Of a stretch of 38,278 bases of DNA, positions 25,378-33,259 are shown piece after piece. The position numbers and the translations under genes are program-made. The notes under the pieces were generated by a model. That model saw nothing but the letters and a program-made list of their open reading frames with translations. It searched no databases and was not told the origin of the DNA. Every line of letters starts with the position of its first letter. The stretch's first letter is position 1. The DNA is from a virus, in IMG/VR virus record IMGVR_UViG_3300044953_000224, positions 1-38,278 of that record, one strand, 5' to 3'.

Positions 25378-27408
25378 TTAATTATTGGGAATCATACACA
25401 CGTCTGTAGTACAATAAGCCTCTCCTTCTGCTTCTAAATTTTTTACCCCGTCATAAATTGCTGACCAATCAATCTTAGCAATTTTACCAACGTAGTCATC
25501 ATATTCTTGTTGAGTAATTTGTTGATATGGCTGTTGAGGATAAACTGTATTTCCCATCGGAAGGAATGATACAGCCTTTAACTGACCCTCATACATGTGC
25601 AGTGCTGGAGCAATATGCTTTGTCTCTAACTCCTTGTCAAACGACAGTGTTACAGAAACACCATTATCAGACCAATATTTTTGAGTTGTTGCTGCAAGAC
25701 CAATCTTTTCAAACAAAGTTACATCTTTTTCTGACCTTGAATGTCCTGAATGAACTGGAAAATAAACAACAACAGTATTATCAGAAACTAAATCATCTTC
25801 CATTTTATACCCTGCTGCTTTAAATAAATGTAACATTGGATCTTGATCACTGAACCTAATTGCACGAAGGAAATATTCTCCACCCACTGGCCAGTGAACT
25901 CCTGGAGAAGCACCAGAAAGTAGTGAAACAGAACCAGATGGCTTGACTGTAGTTACCCTAATTGATTCACGAACACACAACCATTCTGAATATTGTTTAT
26001 CGTATTTACGAATTGTTTGATATCCTTCATCCATCCAATCACGAGTTGCTGGAAGTCCATGAGTATCGGCAAATGATGCAATACCAGTAAGTGACGTACC
26101 AATACGGCGATTACGTTGCATAATTCCATTTGTAATTTGCCAGTGTGTAGGAACAAGCGTTACTGTTTTACCATATAGGTAGGCAAACTTTAATGTACGT
26201 AAAAAATCTTCTTTGCTTTCATGTCGATTAAGATGAACCTCTACAAGAGTACAAAGTTCATATGACTCTAGTGGTTGCTCTGCACAAGGATTAAAACCCA
26301 TTACACGATAATCTTTTCCATCCGCTGAATCAGCAAGGCGTCCATAATTTCTAGCAACATCCAACCAAATAAATCCTGGCTCACCATTATTAGAAATAAG
26401 ATCAACATAATCTTCATACTTTGTTCCAACTGTAGCAGAAATAGAGTTATTACTCATCCATGCCCAGCCCGGATTTTCTGAATCAAATGAATTTCTTTCT
26501 GGAAATACTTCTGAATTTTTTAAATTAATAAAATCATTATCTCCTGCAGCACCCAATGCTAGTGTTGCAGAGCGTCTAACATTTCCAGAAACAACACATG
26601 TACCAATTAAATTTACGATGTCAACAATAGCCCTTGCATCAAGGTTCTCTCCGACTCTAGAACTGATTACTTTACGAAGCCTATTGTGAAGGTCAATTAG
26701 AGGCTGTGGACCGCTTGAAACGCCTCCAAAGCCCTTAATTGGTGCTCCTGCGGGACGTATCAAGCAATAATCAAACTCTTGAATATTTTGATTTGGTCTA
26801 AGCATAGAATTAAGAAGTATTCTTGTTGCCTCTACCCATCCTTCACGAGTATCTGGAATTTGATAAATTACAACAGGTTCGGTTGGTGCATAGATTGGCA
26901 TTTCTTTGTCTTGTCCAACAGTATCAAAGCCTACTCCAACACCAAGCATTAACGCATCCATAACCCAAGCAAATAAAGCACCTGGATCATTTCTATCAAT
27001 ATCACGAGTTGATACCATCGCACAATTTTGAAGAGCAGCAGAGTTGCGTTTTTTCATGGTCATTGGAGTTCCGAATGCCCACAGACCTCTTCCTGGTGGA
27101 GTCCACTTAAGATTAAACATACGATCAAACGCTTCTTGTGCTGACTTCTGTGCTTTATAGTCATTCCAAGGCAGTCTGTTTTCCTTTGCGTGATTCTTTT
27201 GTACAGAATACATACCCTCGATTACTCTTTTGCAAACCTCATGCCATCTTTCCTTAGTTCCGTCCTCCTTAACACGAGAGTAAGTACGTATAAAAGTAAT
27301 CTCTCCTAGTGAGTTAAGTCCAGCATCTTTAAAGCCAAAAGGTGGCTCTATTTCTGCATATTTTGTAACAAAATCATCGGAAAAGCGAAAAGAAAAAACA
27401 TCTGACAT
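25378..27408 (-). CDS. nrdJ: Adenosylcobalamin-dependent ribonucleotide reductase (class II, RTPR type)
   Basis: The protein has 676 residues; the start is the ATG after AGGAG. It reduces ribonucleotides to deoxyribonucleotides with a cobalamin-generated thiyl radical. By comparison with Lactobacillus leichmannii RTPR the key residues are present. Cys129 in QNCAM and Cys386 in YELCT are the reducible pair, and Cys375 in FNPCAEQPLESYELC carries the thiyl radical. Asn373 and Glu377 are the active-site partners, and Cys666/Cys671 (CTTDVC) are the C-terminal shuttle cysteines with the same four-residue spacing. It therefore looks active and complete. It gives the phage its own dNTP supply but sits oddly among late genes, with its own promoter. 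Confidence 0.95.
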   Translation of the reverse strand: MSDVFSFRFSDDFVTKYAEIEPPFGFKDAGLNSLGEITFIRTYSRVKEDGTKERWHEVCKRVIEGMYSVQKNHAKENRLPWNDYKAQKSAQEAFDRMFNLKWTPPGRGLWAFGTPMTMKKRNSAALQNCAMVSTRDIDRNDPGALFAWVMDALMLGVGVGFDTVGQDKEMPIYAPTEPVVIYQIPDTREGWVEATRILLNSMLRPNQNIQEFDYCLIRPAGAPIKGFGGVSSGPQPLIDLHNRLRKVISSRVGENLDARAIVDIVNLIGTCVVSGNVRRSATLALGAAGDNDFINLKNSEVFPERNSFDSENPGWAWMSNNSISATVGTKYEDYVDLISNNGEPGFIWLDVARNYGRLADSADGKDYRVMGFNPCAEQPLESYELCTLVEVHLNRHESKEDFLRTLKFAYLYGKTVTLVPTHWQITNGIMQRNRRIGTSLTGIASFADTHGLPATRDWMDEGYQTIRKYDKQYSEWLCVRESIRVTTVKPSGSVSLLSGASPGVHWPVGGEYFLRAIRFSDQDPMLHLFKAAGYKMEDDLVSDNTVVVYFPVHSGHSRSEKDVTLFEKIGLAATTQKYWSDNGVSVTLSFDKELETKHIAPALHMYEGQLKAVSFLPMGNTVYPQQPYQQITQQEYDDYVGKIAKIDWSAIYDGVKNLEAEGEAYCTTDVCMIPNN

Positions 27409-27450
27409 AAACGTAAATCTCCTAATTAAATAAACCTTATATGATGTTTA

Positions 27451-27479
27451 ATTGTAGCAGAGTTTTTAGTTTTTGTAAA
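27451..27479 (-). promoter_or_regulatory. Strong promoter of the ribonucleotide reductase
   Basis: Minus-strand TTTACA (27474-27479), a 17-nt spacer and TACAAT (27451-27456), extended by TG as TGCTACAAT. The leader is about 36-40 nt and ends in TTAGGAG. The 107-bp gap 27409-27515 holds no gene. Confidence 0.75.
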
Positions 27480-27506
27480 CTCTATAGTTATAGATTAGGT
27501 AGAGTT
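27459..27506 (-). repeat. Three alternating arms of an inverted repeat in the nrdJ promoter
   Basis: The minus strand reads AACTCTA (27500-27506), TAGAGTTT (27477-27484) and AAACTCT (27459-27465). The middle arm can pair with either outer arm. The second pairing spans the -35/-10 spacer, so it is a candidate operator. Confidence 0.5.
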
Positions 27507-27515
27507 ATTTGTTTA

Positions 27516-28094
27516 TTAAACCTTATTCCAAAATCCAGGACTTAAATACTTAGTTCCAGATATTATTGGAAGCGATTCATGAAAGTATGGTTCTACTGAA
27601 GGAAAGGCAACTAGACTATTTTTTTCAGGTTTAATTTTTATGTTTTGTTTTTTAAAAAATAACTCACCGCCTTCGTAGTTATCATTTAAATATAAAACTA
27701 TAGAAAGCATTGCTGACGTATCTCCATTATATGAATCTGTGTGAGATCCCATACTATTTCCTTTAAAATATTTGCTAATTGATAGCGGAGCAAGCCTGCC
27801 TAAATCAACTCCATACCTTAAAGAATATTCTTTTGAACAAGATCTTATTGCAAAGTCTAACATTTTTACAATTTTGTGAGATAAAAGTGTTTCATTTAAA
27901 AATTCATATGCAGAAACAAATTTTTGACTACCAAAAACTGTTAAGTTGTCACTTGAATTCCATGGCTTCCATTTTTTAATTATGCTACTATCATCATCTA
28001 AATCGTCTTTTTCAACCAAATCAACAAAATCAATATCTTCATCAAAAATATTTTTATAATATACAATTTTTGGATAGATCTCATCAATTATCAT
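27516..28094 (-). CDS. 2-oxoglutarate/Fe(II) oxygenase, copy 8
   Basis: The protein has 192 residues. It has the double-stranded beta-helix core of a prolyl-4-hydroxylase-like dioxygenase. Iron ligands are His118 and Asp120 (SHTDS) and His172 (YFHES). Lys182 in SGTKY is the likely 2-oxoglutarate anchor in place of the usual Arg. The family signature YLNDNYEGGELFF lies between them. The N-terminal YPKIVYYKNIF resembles the start of copy 4. It is the last oxygenase before the reductase gene, and its start overlaps the small upstream frame. The substrate is unknown. Confidence 0.85.
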   Translation of the reverse strand: MIIDEIYPKIVYYKNIFDEDIDFVDLVEKDDLDDDSSIIKKWKPWNSSDNLTVFGSQKFVSAYEFLNETLLSHKIVKMLDFAIRSCSKEYSLRYGVDLGRLAPLSISKYFKGNSMGSHTDSYNGDTSAMLSIVLYLNDNYEGGELFFKKQNIKIKPEKNSLVAFPSVEPYFHESLPIISGTKYLSPGFWNKV

Positions 28095-28200
28095 TTTCCC
28101 ACAACTCTCTTTGCTCTTCTTGTTCCTTAGAGTATTCTTTCATTTTTAGAAAAAACATCTAAAAATTCTATAACATCATCTTTATAGACAATACTATCAT
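28084..28200 (-). pseudogene. Small frame split by a one-base shift in an A run
   Basis: An ATG at 28200 overlaps the stop of the upstream oxygenase (ATGA) and opens 25 codons ending SKNERIL at 28123. A second frame starts at 28143 (MKEYSKEQEEQRELWENDN) and ends at 28084, overlapping the next gene. If the five A at the junction were four, the two would join into one 39-residue charged protein. That protein would fit the gap exactly and carry the usual overlaps at both ends. It may be a recent frameshift, a sequencing/assembly error, or a slippage site. I do not recognise the product. Confidence 0.45.
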
Positions 28201-28952
28201 GCATATTTATTTCCTTTAAGCCATTCTTGTTTTTGTTTTGCTTGTTCTTCCCTAACTATTTTTTCTTCTTCTGCCCATCTATCAAGAGTCTCTTGGGTAT
28301 ACTCTACATCTGCATAGTCCCAAAATGAAACCATGGTGTACCTAGTTCCATCTGTTATTTCACTTACTCCATGAATATTTTCTACTCCGCCAGGAAAAAC
28401 ATAATAAGAGTAAGCGTTTGGCTTAAAAGATAGATATGGCTTCATCTCATTGTCTTTATCACAAAAATATAACTCTCCTCCATCATAATTATCATTTAAA
28501 TATAAAATACCAACATACTTATTTATTTCAAATGCATTTGGATTTCCTTGATGATCAGAATTATCTGAGTGTGGTGCAGCAAAACCACCTATGTCCCATT
28601 TTTGTGCATGAGATGTATTTGCCTTTACTTTTCTTCCAAAAACCTTTTCTATTGCTTCTTGATATTTATCCTTTAAGTCTGTAAAAAAGTTATCTGAAAG
28701 ACCAAAAGATCTCATTGTATTTGCATCTGTCATTATGCCCTTGCCAGAAGATCCATAAAATGCAATATCTCCCCATTCAACATTACAATTTTCAAAAAAA
28801 TTAATCATTTTAGGAACAATATCTGGTGATATAAAATTTGGAATCTCAACAATTTTATTTGTTGTTACTCCAAGCCTAGTTTCTTTTATTTCTGAGTTTT
28901 GATAATAAACAAATTTAGACTCATCTATTGTATCAATAATTGCATTGTCCAT
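28197..28952 (-). CDS. 2-oxoglutarate/Fe(II) oxygenase, copy 7
   Basis: The protein has 251 residues from the ATG at 28952. A TTG/GTG extension to 28970 is rejected because it runs through the -10 box and the ATG is 6 nt after TATAAT. Iron ligands are His128 and Asp130 (PHSDNSD) and His194 (NIHGV). Arg204 in DGTRY binds 2-oxoglutarate. YLNDNYDGGELYF is the family signature. N-terminal residues 25-60 (VEIPNFISPDIVPKMINFF) match the lid helix region of prolyl-4-hydroxylase-like enzymes. The C-terminal 40 residues are a charged helix. All catalytic residues are present. Confidence 0.88.
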   Translation of the reverse strand: MDNAIIDTIDESKFVYYQNSEIKETRLGVTTNKIVEIPNFISPDIVPKMINFFENCNVEWGDIAFYGSSGKGIMTDANTMRSFGLSDNFFTDLKDKYQEAIEKVFGRKVKANTSHAQKWDIGGFAAPHSDNSDHQGNPNAFEINKYVGILYLNDNYDGGELYFCDKDNEMKPYLSFKPNAYSYYVFPGGVENIHGVSEITDGTRYTMVSFWDYADVEYTQETLDRWAEEEKIVREEQAKQKQEWLKGNKYA

Positions 28953-28958
28953 ACTTAT

Positions 28959-28964
28959 ATTATA
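28959..28964 (-). promoter_or_regulatory. Leaderless -10 box before oxygenase copy 7
   Basis: Minus-strand TATAAT, then 6 nt (ATAAGT) and the ATG at 28952. It lacks the exact TGn extension and a good -35, but the spacing equals that of the other leaderless starts in this window. Confidence 0.45.
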
Positions 28965-28970
28965 CACCAA

Positions 28971-29543
28971 TTAACATGGGACTTTAATTTTTTCTCTTAT
29001 TGCACTTGGAAAACTATACCTAACATTTGTTTTTACTGGATTAACACCATGCTCACAGTGATCTTCTGCACTATGAATAATAAGGTCGCCAGCCTTTGGC
29101 TTATATATAATGTTTTGTTTAGTATAAAATATTTCTCCGCCTTCATAGTCATCATTAATATAAACTACCAAGCCATAAACATTGTTGTCTACTAAAGTAA
29201 AACAATCATCTTTTTTTACTAGTTTACTTAACTCCCTGGTTTGTAAAAAGTCATGGTTATCTGAATGTACTCCATGTCCTTGTCCTGGCATTAATCTTGT
29301 AATACTAGAGTGCTCATGTAAATATAACTGATTTGGCAATAGTGCTTTAATTCTTTGAGAAATCACCATAGCCTCTTTTAAAGTTGGAGTAGATTGATTT
29401 TGAGGATATATTCCATTCCATAATTTTTCACCAGATACTCTTATTTTATTTAATATTAATTGAATTTCATTTTGATGTAAAAAATTATTATGTAACCATA
29501 TGTCATTTCCAATAGTGAAAAAATTTGAATTATTGCTAAACAT
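28971..29543 (-). CDS. 2-oxoglutarate/Fe(II) oxygenase, copy 6
   Basis: The protein has 190 residues and begins one base after the TAA of copy 5, with TAAGG in the end of that gene as ribosome-binding site. Iron ligands are His93 and Asp95 (GVHSDNHD) and His165 (CEHGV). Arg175 in VRYSF is the co-substrate anchor. The core contains YINDDYEGGEIFY and YKPKAGDLIIHS. It is closest in layout to copy 5 (same His93/Asp95 numbering, shared IHSA and EHGV segments), so the two look like a tandem duplication. The substrate is not evident. Confidence 0.88.
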   Translation of the reverse strand: MFSNNSNFFTIGNDIWLHNNFLHQNEIQLILNKIRVSGEKLWNGIYPQNQSTPTLKEAMVISQRIKALLPNQLYLHEHSSITRLMPGQGHGVHSDNHDFLQTRELSKLVKKDDCFTLVDNNVYGLVVYINDDYEGGEIFYTKQNIIYKPKAGDLIIHSAEDHCEHGVNPVKTNVRYSFPSAIREKIKVPC

Positions 29544-29544
29544 T

Positions 29545-30225
29545 TTATGCCTTATATTTTGTTAATTCTGGCATAATAACAGATTTTTCATTTTTAAATA
29601 ATGGCTCAAGCCAAATATTTATATTTTTTTGTCTTTTTTTATTTTCTTCGGTTCCATAATTATAAAATGATCCTGGATTTTTTTCTGGCTTTAAGGAAAA
29701 ATTAGAAAATGTATACCTAAGACCATTTTTTACTGGTCTAACACCATGTTCATGCGATTTTAATGCACTATGAATAACCAAGTCTCCTGGCTGTACTGGA
29801 ACTTCAATTCCTTGGTTTGGATAGTATATTTCACCACCAGCAAAATCTCCAAAGTAAACACATGCTCCCCATGACAGAACGCAGCATGTAGCCCAAACAT
29901 CTGGAACTGTAAGTTCTTCAGTCATTTCTTCTCCAGGGCTGTCGCAGTGTGGCAGCATCTGCTTTCCTTCTCCAAAATATAGCATACTTGCCATTGGATG
30001 AATAACGTATTCTGGTGCAAGAAATTCTGATATTTTATTCCAAACTGGAACTAATTCTGGAATTGCTGGAGTTACCTTAAACTCAATTTCATCGAACCAA
30101 TGATTTCCAAGATCTAAATTTTTTGCTATAGAGTTTATTAAATCAACTTCTTCTTTTGATATAAAATTTTTATACCAAAAAATTCCATCATCTAATTTAA
30201 TAATGTTTGGACTGTCTTGAAACAT
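29545..30225 (-). CDS. 2-oxoglutarate/Fe(II) oxygenase, copy 5
   Basis: The protein has 226 residues. Iron ligands are His93 and Asp95 (LPHCDSPG) and His160 (SHEHGV). Arg170 in LRYTF is the 2-oxoglutarate anchor. The usual YLND signature is altered to VYFGDFAGGEIYYP, the most divergent in the group. Residues 1-60 are an N-terminal lid; the C-terminal 50 are basic and then hydrophobic. Its ATG is 6 nt from a TGATATAAT box whose TGA is also the stop codon of the CDGSH gene, so the mRNA is probably leaderless. Confidence 0.86.
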   Translation of the reverse strand: MFQDSPNIIKLDDGIFWYKNFISKEEVDLINSIAKNLDLGNHWFDEIEFKVTPAIPELVPVWNKISEFLAPEYVIHPMASMLYFGEGKQMLPHCDSPGEEMTEELTVPDVWATCCVLSWGACVYFGDFAGGEIYYPNQGIEVPVQPGDLVIHSALKSHEHGVRPVKNGLRYTFSNFSLKPEKNPGSFYNYGTEENKKRQKNINIWLEPLFKNEKSVIMPELTKYKA

Positions 30226-30231
30226 ATTACT

Positions 30232-30240
30232 ATTATATCA
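30232..30240 (-). promoter_or_regulatory. Leaderless promoter of oxygenase copies 5 and 6
   Basis: Perfect TGATATAAT on the minus strand, followed by AGTAAT and the ATG at 30225. The first three bases double as the stop of the upstream CDGSH gene. Confidence 0.65.
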
Positions 30241-30354
30241 TTCTTTATCTTTTTTATCTGACTCTATACTATCAGAATCTTTTTTTACATTATGCGTTCC
30301 ATCACAATATGGATATCTTAGCGATCTTCCACAAATACACTGCTTAAGACCCAT
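30238..30354 (-). CDS. Minimal CDGSH iron-sulfur protein (38 aa)
   Basis: The motif CICGRSLRYPYCDGTH matches the CDGSH consensus C-x-C-x2-S-x3-P-x-C-D-G-T-H exactly. Three Cys and one His would bind a 2Fe-2S cluster, as in mitoNEET-type proteins. I place the start at the ATG at 30354. AGAAGG lies 7 nt upstream and the overlap with the oxygenase before it is then only 11 bp; the longer frame from 30453 would overlap by 110 bp. The product is MGLKQ, the motif, then a charged Lys/Asp/Ser tail. It is much smaller than cellular members. Between oxygenase genes it could be an electron carrier or redox sensor for them, but that is inference. Confidence 0.8.
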   Translation of the reverse strand: MGLKQCICGRSLRYPYCDGTHNVKKDSDSIESDKKDKE

Positions 30355-31135
30355 AAGGGTACCTTCTATTCTCTTTAATTCTTTGTCTTTCCATTTCTGC
30401 CCAGACATCTTTTCCATATTTTTTTTCATTAGAAAGCCATTCTGGCGATCCACTATATGGTATCTGATAAAAACATCTTACCAAATACTTATCTTTTTTC
30501 TTAACTCTTTTAACACCGTGTAAGTACATACCTTCATCTGATAAAACATCTGGATGACCTGACGGAAAGACTAATACATCTCCAGCCTTTGGTTTATAAG
30601 TAATGCGATCATTTTTAATTATAAAATCAATCTCTCCACCATCATAGTCATCATTTAAATACATTGTACATGTTATTGCAAATTTATTTCCAGGCATATC
30701 AGATTCTATCTTTACAAAATCAGTATGATGCACCATAACATGTTCATTTGATCTGGGGTTATTATCATAAAAGTATCTTGAATATGATGGCCCCATCATA
30801 ATCCAATTATCTCCTTTTACTACATTATGCTCTTGTAAAAAATGATTTGTTGATATATTAAAAGCATCTAAAATAATTTTTGCATATTTATATTCGTTAT
30901 AAAACTTTTCATCTTTTTCTGAATCTAAACTGTTAGAAAGAATATTTTCTAATGTTGGAGTTTGACCTAAATAAGTTCCAAATCTAGACCATGGAAGCCA
31001 GTCAAGAAATACCTTGCTGCTTTTAGGATTTTCTTCTGAATATTTAAGCATTTGAACCAAAATCTCTGGATTTGGTATTAAATCTTTATATAAATAAATT
31101 TTAGGATATAAAACTTCATATTTAATTTGAGGCAT
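30344..31135 (-). CDS. 2-oxoglutarate/Fe(II) oxygenase, copy 4
   Basis: The protein has 263 residues, overlaps the end of copy 3 by 14 bp, and has TAGGAA before the ATG. Iron ligands are His137 and Asp139 (VHHTDF) and His206 (YLHGV). The co-substrate anchor is Lys216 in DKYLVR, or less likely Arg220. The signature is YLNDDYDGGEIDF with YKPKAGDVLVFPSGHPD. The N-terminal YPKIYLYKDLIPNPEILVQM resembles copy 8. The insertion between the strand and His206 and the long basic C-terminus set it apart. Its last codons contain the ribosome-binding site of the CDGSH gene. Confidence 0.86.
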   Translation of the reverse strand: MPQIKYEVLYPKIYLYKDLIPNPEILVQMLKYSEENPKSSKVFLDWLPWSRFGTYLGQTPTLENILSNSLDSEKDEKFYNEYKYAKIILDAFNISTNHFLQEHNVVKGDNWIMMGPSYSRYFYDNNPRSNEHVMVHHTDFVKIESDMPGNKFAITCTMYLNDDYDGGEIDFIIKNDRITYKPKAGDVLVFPSGHPDVLSDEGMYLHGVKRVKKKDKYLVRCFYQIPYSGSPEWLSNEKKYGKDVWAEMERQRIKENRRYPYGS

Positions 31136-31799
31136 CTTTATTCCTATGAGACCTTATAGTCCAAAAAAATGGACATGTATATCTTATTCCGCTTTCTATT
31201 TTTGATACACCATGTATGTAATTTAAATCTCCTGGGAAAAAATAGGCTGCTCCAGCCTTTGGTTTAAAACTAATATTTTGTTTTGGAAAGAATAACTCTC
31301 CTCCAGCATAATCGTCATTTAAATAAAATAAACTTGCAAGGTCGTAGTATGGAAAATCATTTGGCTTTCCAGCATTATCACCATCGTGCAACTCTTTATC
31401 TGCATGAGGATTTTGAAACTGTCCAGGTAGCCACCTAACAATTGCTGGATTGGTAGCCCATGCGTCTACCTCAAAAAAATCATCAACAATTAATTTTAAT
31501 CTTTCAACCATTTTTTGAATCATTGGGAAGATAGTTGGGTCTTGTTTGTTTATAACAATACTAGTTGCTACACGATCTTTCCAATATTCTGAATCATATA
31601 TAACCGTTCCATCTTCATTATATCTTGTTTCAGTATAATCCCATTTTTTGATATTTTTTGCAAAATTTGAAATTTTATACAACTCTTCTTCTGTCATAAA
31701 GTTTTCAAGTTCAACGATTTTGTCTGAAGAAGATCCAAAAAATCCAGATGGTGTTATTGAAAATCTATCGCCTGCATGTATATTTGTTGGAATTTTCAT
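31122..31799 (-). CDS. 2-oxoglutarate/Fe(II) oxygenase, copy 3
   Basis: The protein has 225 residues. Iron ligands are His132 and Asp134 (NPHADKE) and His196 (YIHGV). Arg206 in SGIRY binds 2-oxoglutarate. The signature is FYLNDDYAGGELFFPKQN with FKPKAGAAYFFPG. Residues 28-50 (IVELENFMTEEELYKISNF) are the N-terminal lid typical of prolyl-4-hydroxylase-like enzymes. RWLPGQFQNPHAD leads into the metal site. The ATG is 6 nt after a TGATATAAT promoter with no Shine-Dalgarno, so it should be read from a leaderless mRNA that continues into copy 4 and the CDGSH gene. Confidence 0.88.
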   Translation of the reverse strand: MKIPTNIHAGDRFSITPSGFFGSSSDKIVELENFMTEEELYKISNFAKNIKKWDYTETRYNEDGTVIYDSEYWKDRVATSIVINKQDPTIFPMIQKMVERLKLIVDDFFEVDAWATNPAIVRWLPGQFQNPHADKELHDGDNAGKPNDFPYYDLASLFYLNDDYAGGELFFPKQNISFKPKAGAAYFFPGDLNYIHGVSKIESGIRYTCPFFWTIRSHRNKDASN

Positions 31800-31805
31800 A
31801 ATATA

Positions 31806-31814
31806 ATTATATCA
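31806..31814 (-). promoter_or_regulatory. Leaderless promoter of oxygenase copies 3 and 4
   Basis: Perfect TGATATAAT on the minus strand, then TATATT (6 nt) and the ATG at 31799. It lies in the 19-bp gap after the DUF6065-like gene. Confidence 0.65.
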
Positions 31815-31818
31815 CAAA

Positions 31819-32553
31819 TCAAGAGTATTTTCTCATTTCCCATACTTCTGACCTGTAGACTCCTCCGTTTGGCTTTCTATATTTTGCACTATTTTTTTGA
31901 TTTCTTTTCATCATCTCTATAAAACTAAATGTTACAACTTCACTTTCCCAACTTTCTCTCTTAAATGGAACTATCTGAGTAAATGGCGTTCCTTTTGGAA
32001 TAATTCCAGTAAAGTCTTTTGATATAAAAAATGGCATACTGCCAGGTAGATCAATTTTATCGTTATCAATAATTCCAGAAACTGTTAGAAATGGCAACTC
32101 AAATCTATTAAATGGATGACTATATAAAGCACTATATCCTTCTGGAAGACTAATGCCCCAATCTGGAAACCAGGCAAAATGCTCATCACGATATCCAGTA
32201 GGAGTTATAAAATCTTCCATAGGCGCTCTTGAAGTACAAAAGTCTTTATATTTTTTATCTTCAGTTTTAACAGATATCTTATTCTTATCATCAATAAAAA
32301 ACTCTAAATCACATGGCGTTACATATGTATAACCAGTGCCCATGATATCAAAAACTGCTGGACAAGCCTTCCAAGTTGGAATCTTTCCTTTATCTGGACC
32401 AATAAAAAAACTGTTGGTTCCTGGAATTTTTGCAAAACGATCCATTTTTCTATACCACTCTGGTATTGTTTTTAATATAGGCTTTGGCTTAAACTCTGAA
32501 TTTTCATTTAACCAGTTTCTATTTGCAACAAATTTTATTTTTTTAATTTCCAT
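31819..32553 (-). CDS. DUF6065-like / cyanophage-type hypothetical protein
   Basis: The protein has 244 residues. The start overlaps the upstream gene by 11 bp. Recognisable blocks are KPKPILKTIPEWYRKMDRF, PTWKACPAVFDIMGTGYTYV, HPFNRFELPFLTVSGIID and IIPKGTPFTQIVPFKRE. I recall this set from conserved hypothetical proteins of cyanophages and other aquatic phages. The last block parallels ITIPANTPAIAIIPISI in the adjacent DUF6065 protein, so the two are probably remote paralogues. No catalytic triad is obvious. It has repeatedly been seen by annotators near 2-oxoglutarate oxygenases or glycan genes, but I cannot verify this here. Confidence 0.65.
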   Translation of the reverse strand: MEIKKIKFVANRNWLNENSEFKPKPILKTIPEWYRKMDRFAKIPGTNSFFIGPDKGKIPTWKACPAVFDIMGTGYTYVTPCDLEFFIDDKNKISVKTEDKKYKDFCTSRAPMEDFITPTGYRDEHFAWFPDWGISLPEGYSALYSHPFNRFELPFLTVSGIIDNDKIDLPGSMPFFISKDFTGIIPKGTPFTQIVPFKRESWESEVVTFSFIEMMKRNQKNSAKYRKPNGGVYRSEVWEMRKYS

Positions 32554-33259
32554 TTTTTCTCTTATCGGTTGTCTTTAGTTTAAAGGCTTTTATTTCGTGT
32601 TTTCCTATTTTTGTATTTTTCTCATCTGTTGCATTTCTATAAAAATGTGTCCACTCTCCACGTTGATTTAATTCTTGAGAAACCTCTCCATAACTTTTAT
32701 TTTTTTGCTTTTGTTCTTCAGTTATAAACAAATCATATATTTCAATTTCTGTATTATTAATTTCAGAAATAGATATTGGGATTATTGCGATTGCTGGAGT
32801 GTTTGCTGGAATAGTTATAACAGATTTAGGCTTAATTACTTTTAATGCTGCAGGAATCATATGTGAATAAAAAGAAGTACTTATTAGCGTTGTATAAGGA
32901 ATTACTCCGTCAAGAAATAGGTTTGGAACTGGCATAGTTAGCACTGTAATATTTTCATCAGTAATAAATTTAACATTAGTATTTAAACTTAGTGTTGCAC
33001 TTCTTCTATTTTCATTTACATATTTATGTCCACTTAAAATTGTTATATGTCCTTCTTCTCTATCCGTGTCTATACCGTCCCAAATAAACACTATGTTTTC
33101 TGGAAAACTAATACCCCATCCTAATCCATTTGCTAAAGAAACTGGAAAGCAATGATATGCATGAGCATTTGTTACATCGTCCATCCAGGATCTTTTGATT
33201 GAAAGTGGTTCAAGTTTTACATTAGATCCTTGAACTATTTCTGCTCTTATCTTATTCAT
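32543..33259 (-). CDS. DUF6065 family protein
   Basis: The protein has 238 residues, and the ATG overlaps the previous stop (TAATG). The segment KRSWMDDVTNAHAYHCFPVS followed by LANGLGWGISFPENIVFIWD matches my memory of the DUF6065 core (RPWMD, AYRCLPLTIAN, GW). Later PNLFLDGVIPY and IPANTPAIAIIPIS complete the fold. The function of the family is unknown. It has no membrane segment. It sits between two pairs of oxygenases and next to a distant relative, so the pair may act on the same substrate as the oxygenases or bind it. The C-terminal 50 residues are highly charged. Confidence 0.7.
   Translation of the reverse strand: MNKIRAEIVQGSNVKLEPLSIKRSWMDDVTNAHAYHCFPVSLANGLGWGISFPENIVFIWDGIDTDREEGHITILSGHKYVNENRRSATLSLNTNVKFITDENITVLTMPVPNLFLDGVIPYTTLISTSFYSHMIPAALKVIKPKSVITIPANTPAIAIIPISISEINNTEIEIYDLFITEEQKQKNKSYGEVSQELNQRGEWTHFYRNATDEKNTKIGKHEIKAFKLKTTDKRKNGN

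Noticed and set aside
28953-28970. TTG/GTG start extending oxygenase copy 7
   Set aside because: These codons run through the TATAAT box; the ATG at 28952 is correctly placed for a leaderless transcript.
30355-30453. 33-codon N-terminal extension of the CDGSH frame
   Set aside because: It would overlap the upstream oxygenase by 110 bp, whereas the ATG at 30354 has a well-spaced AGAAGG.
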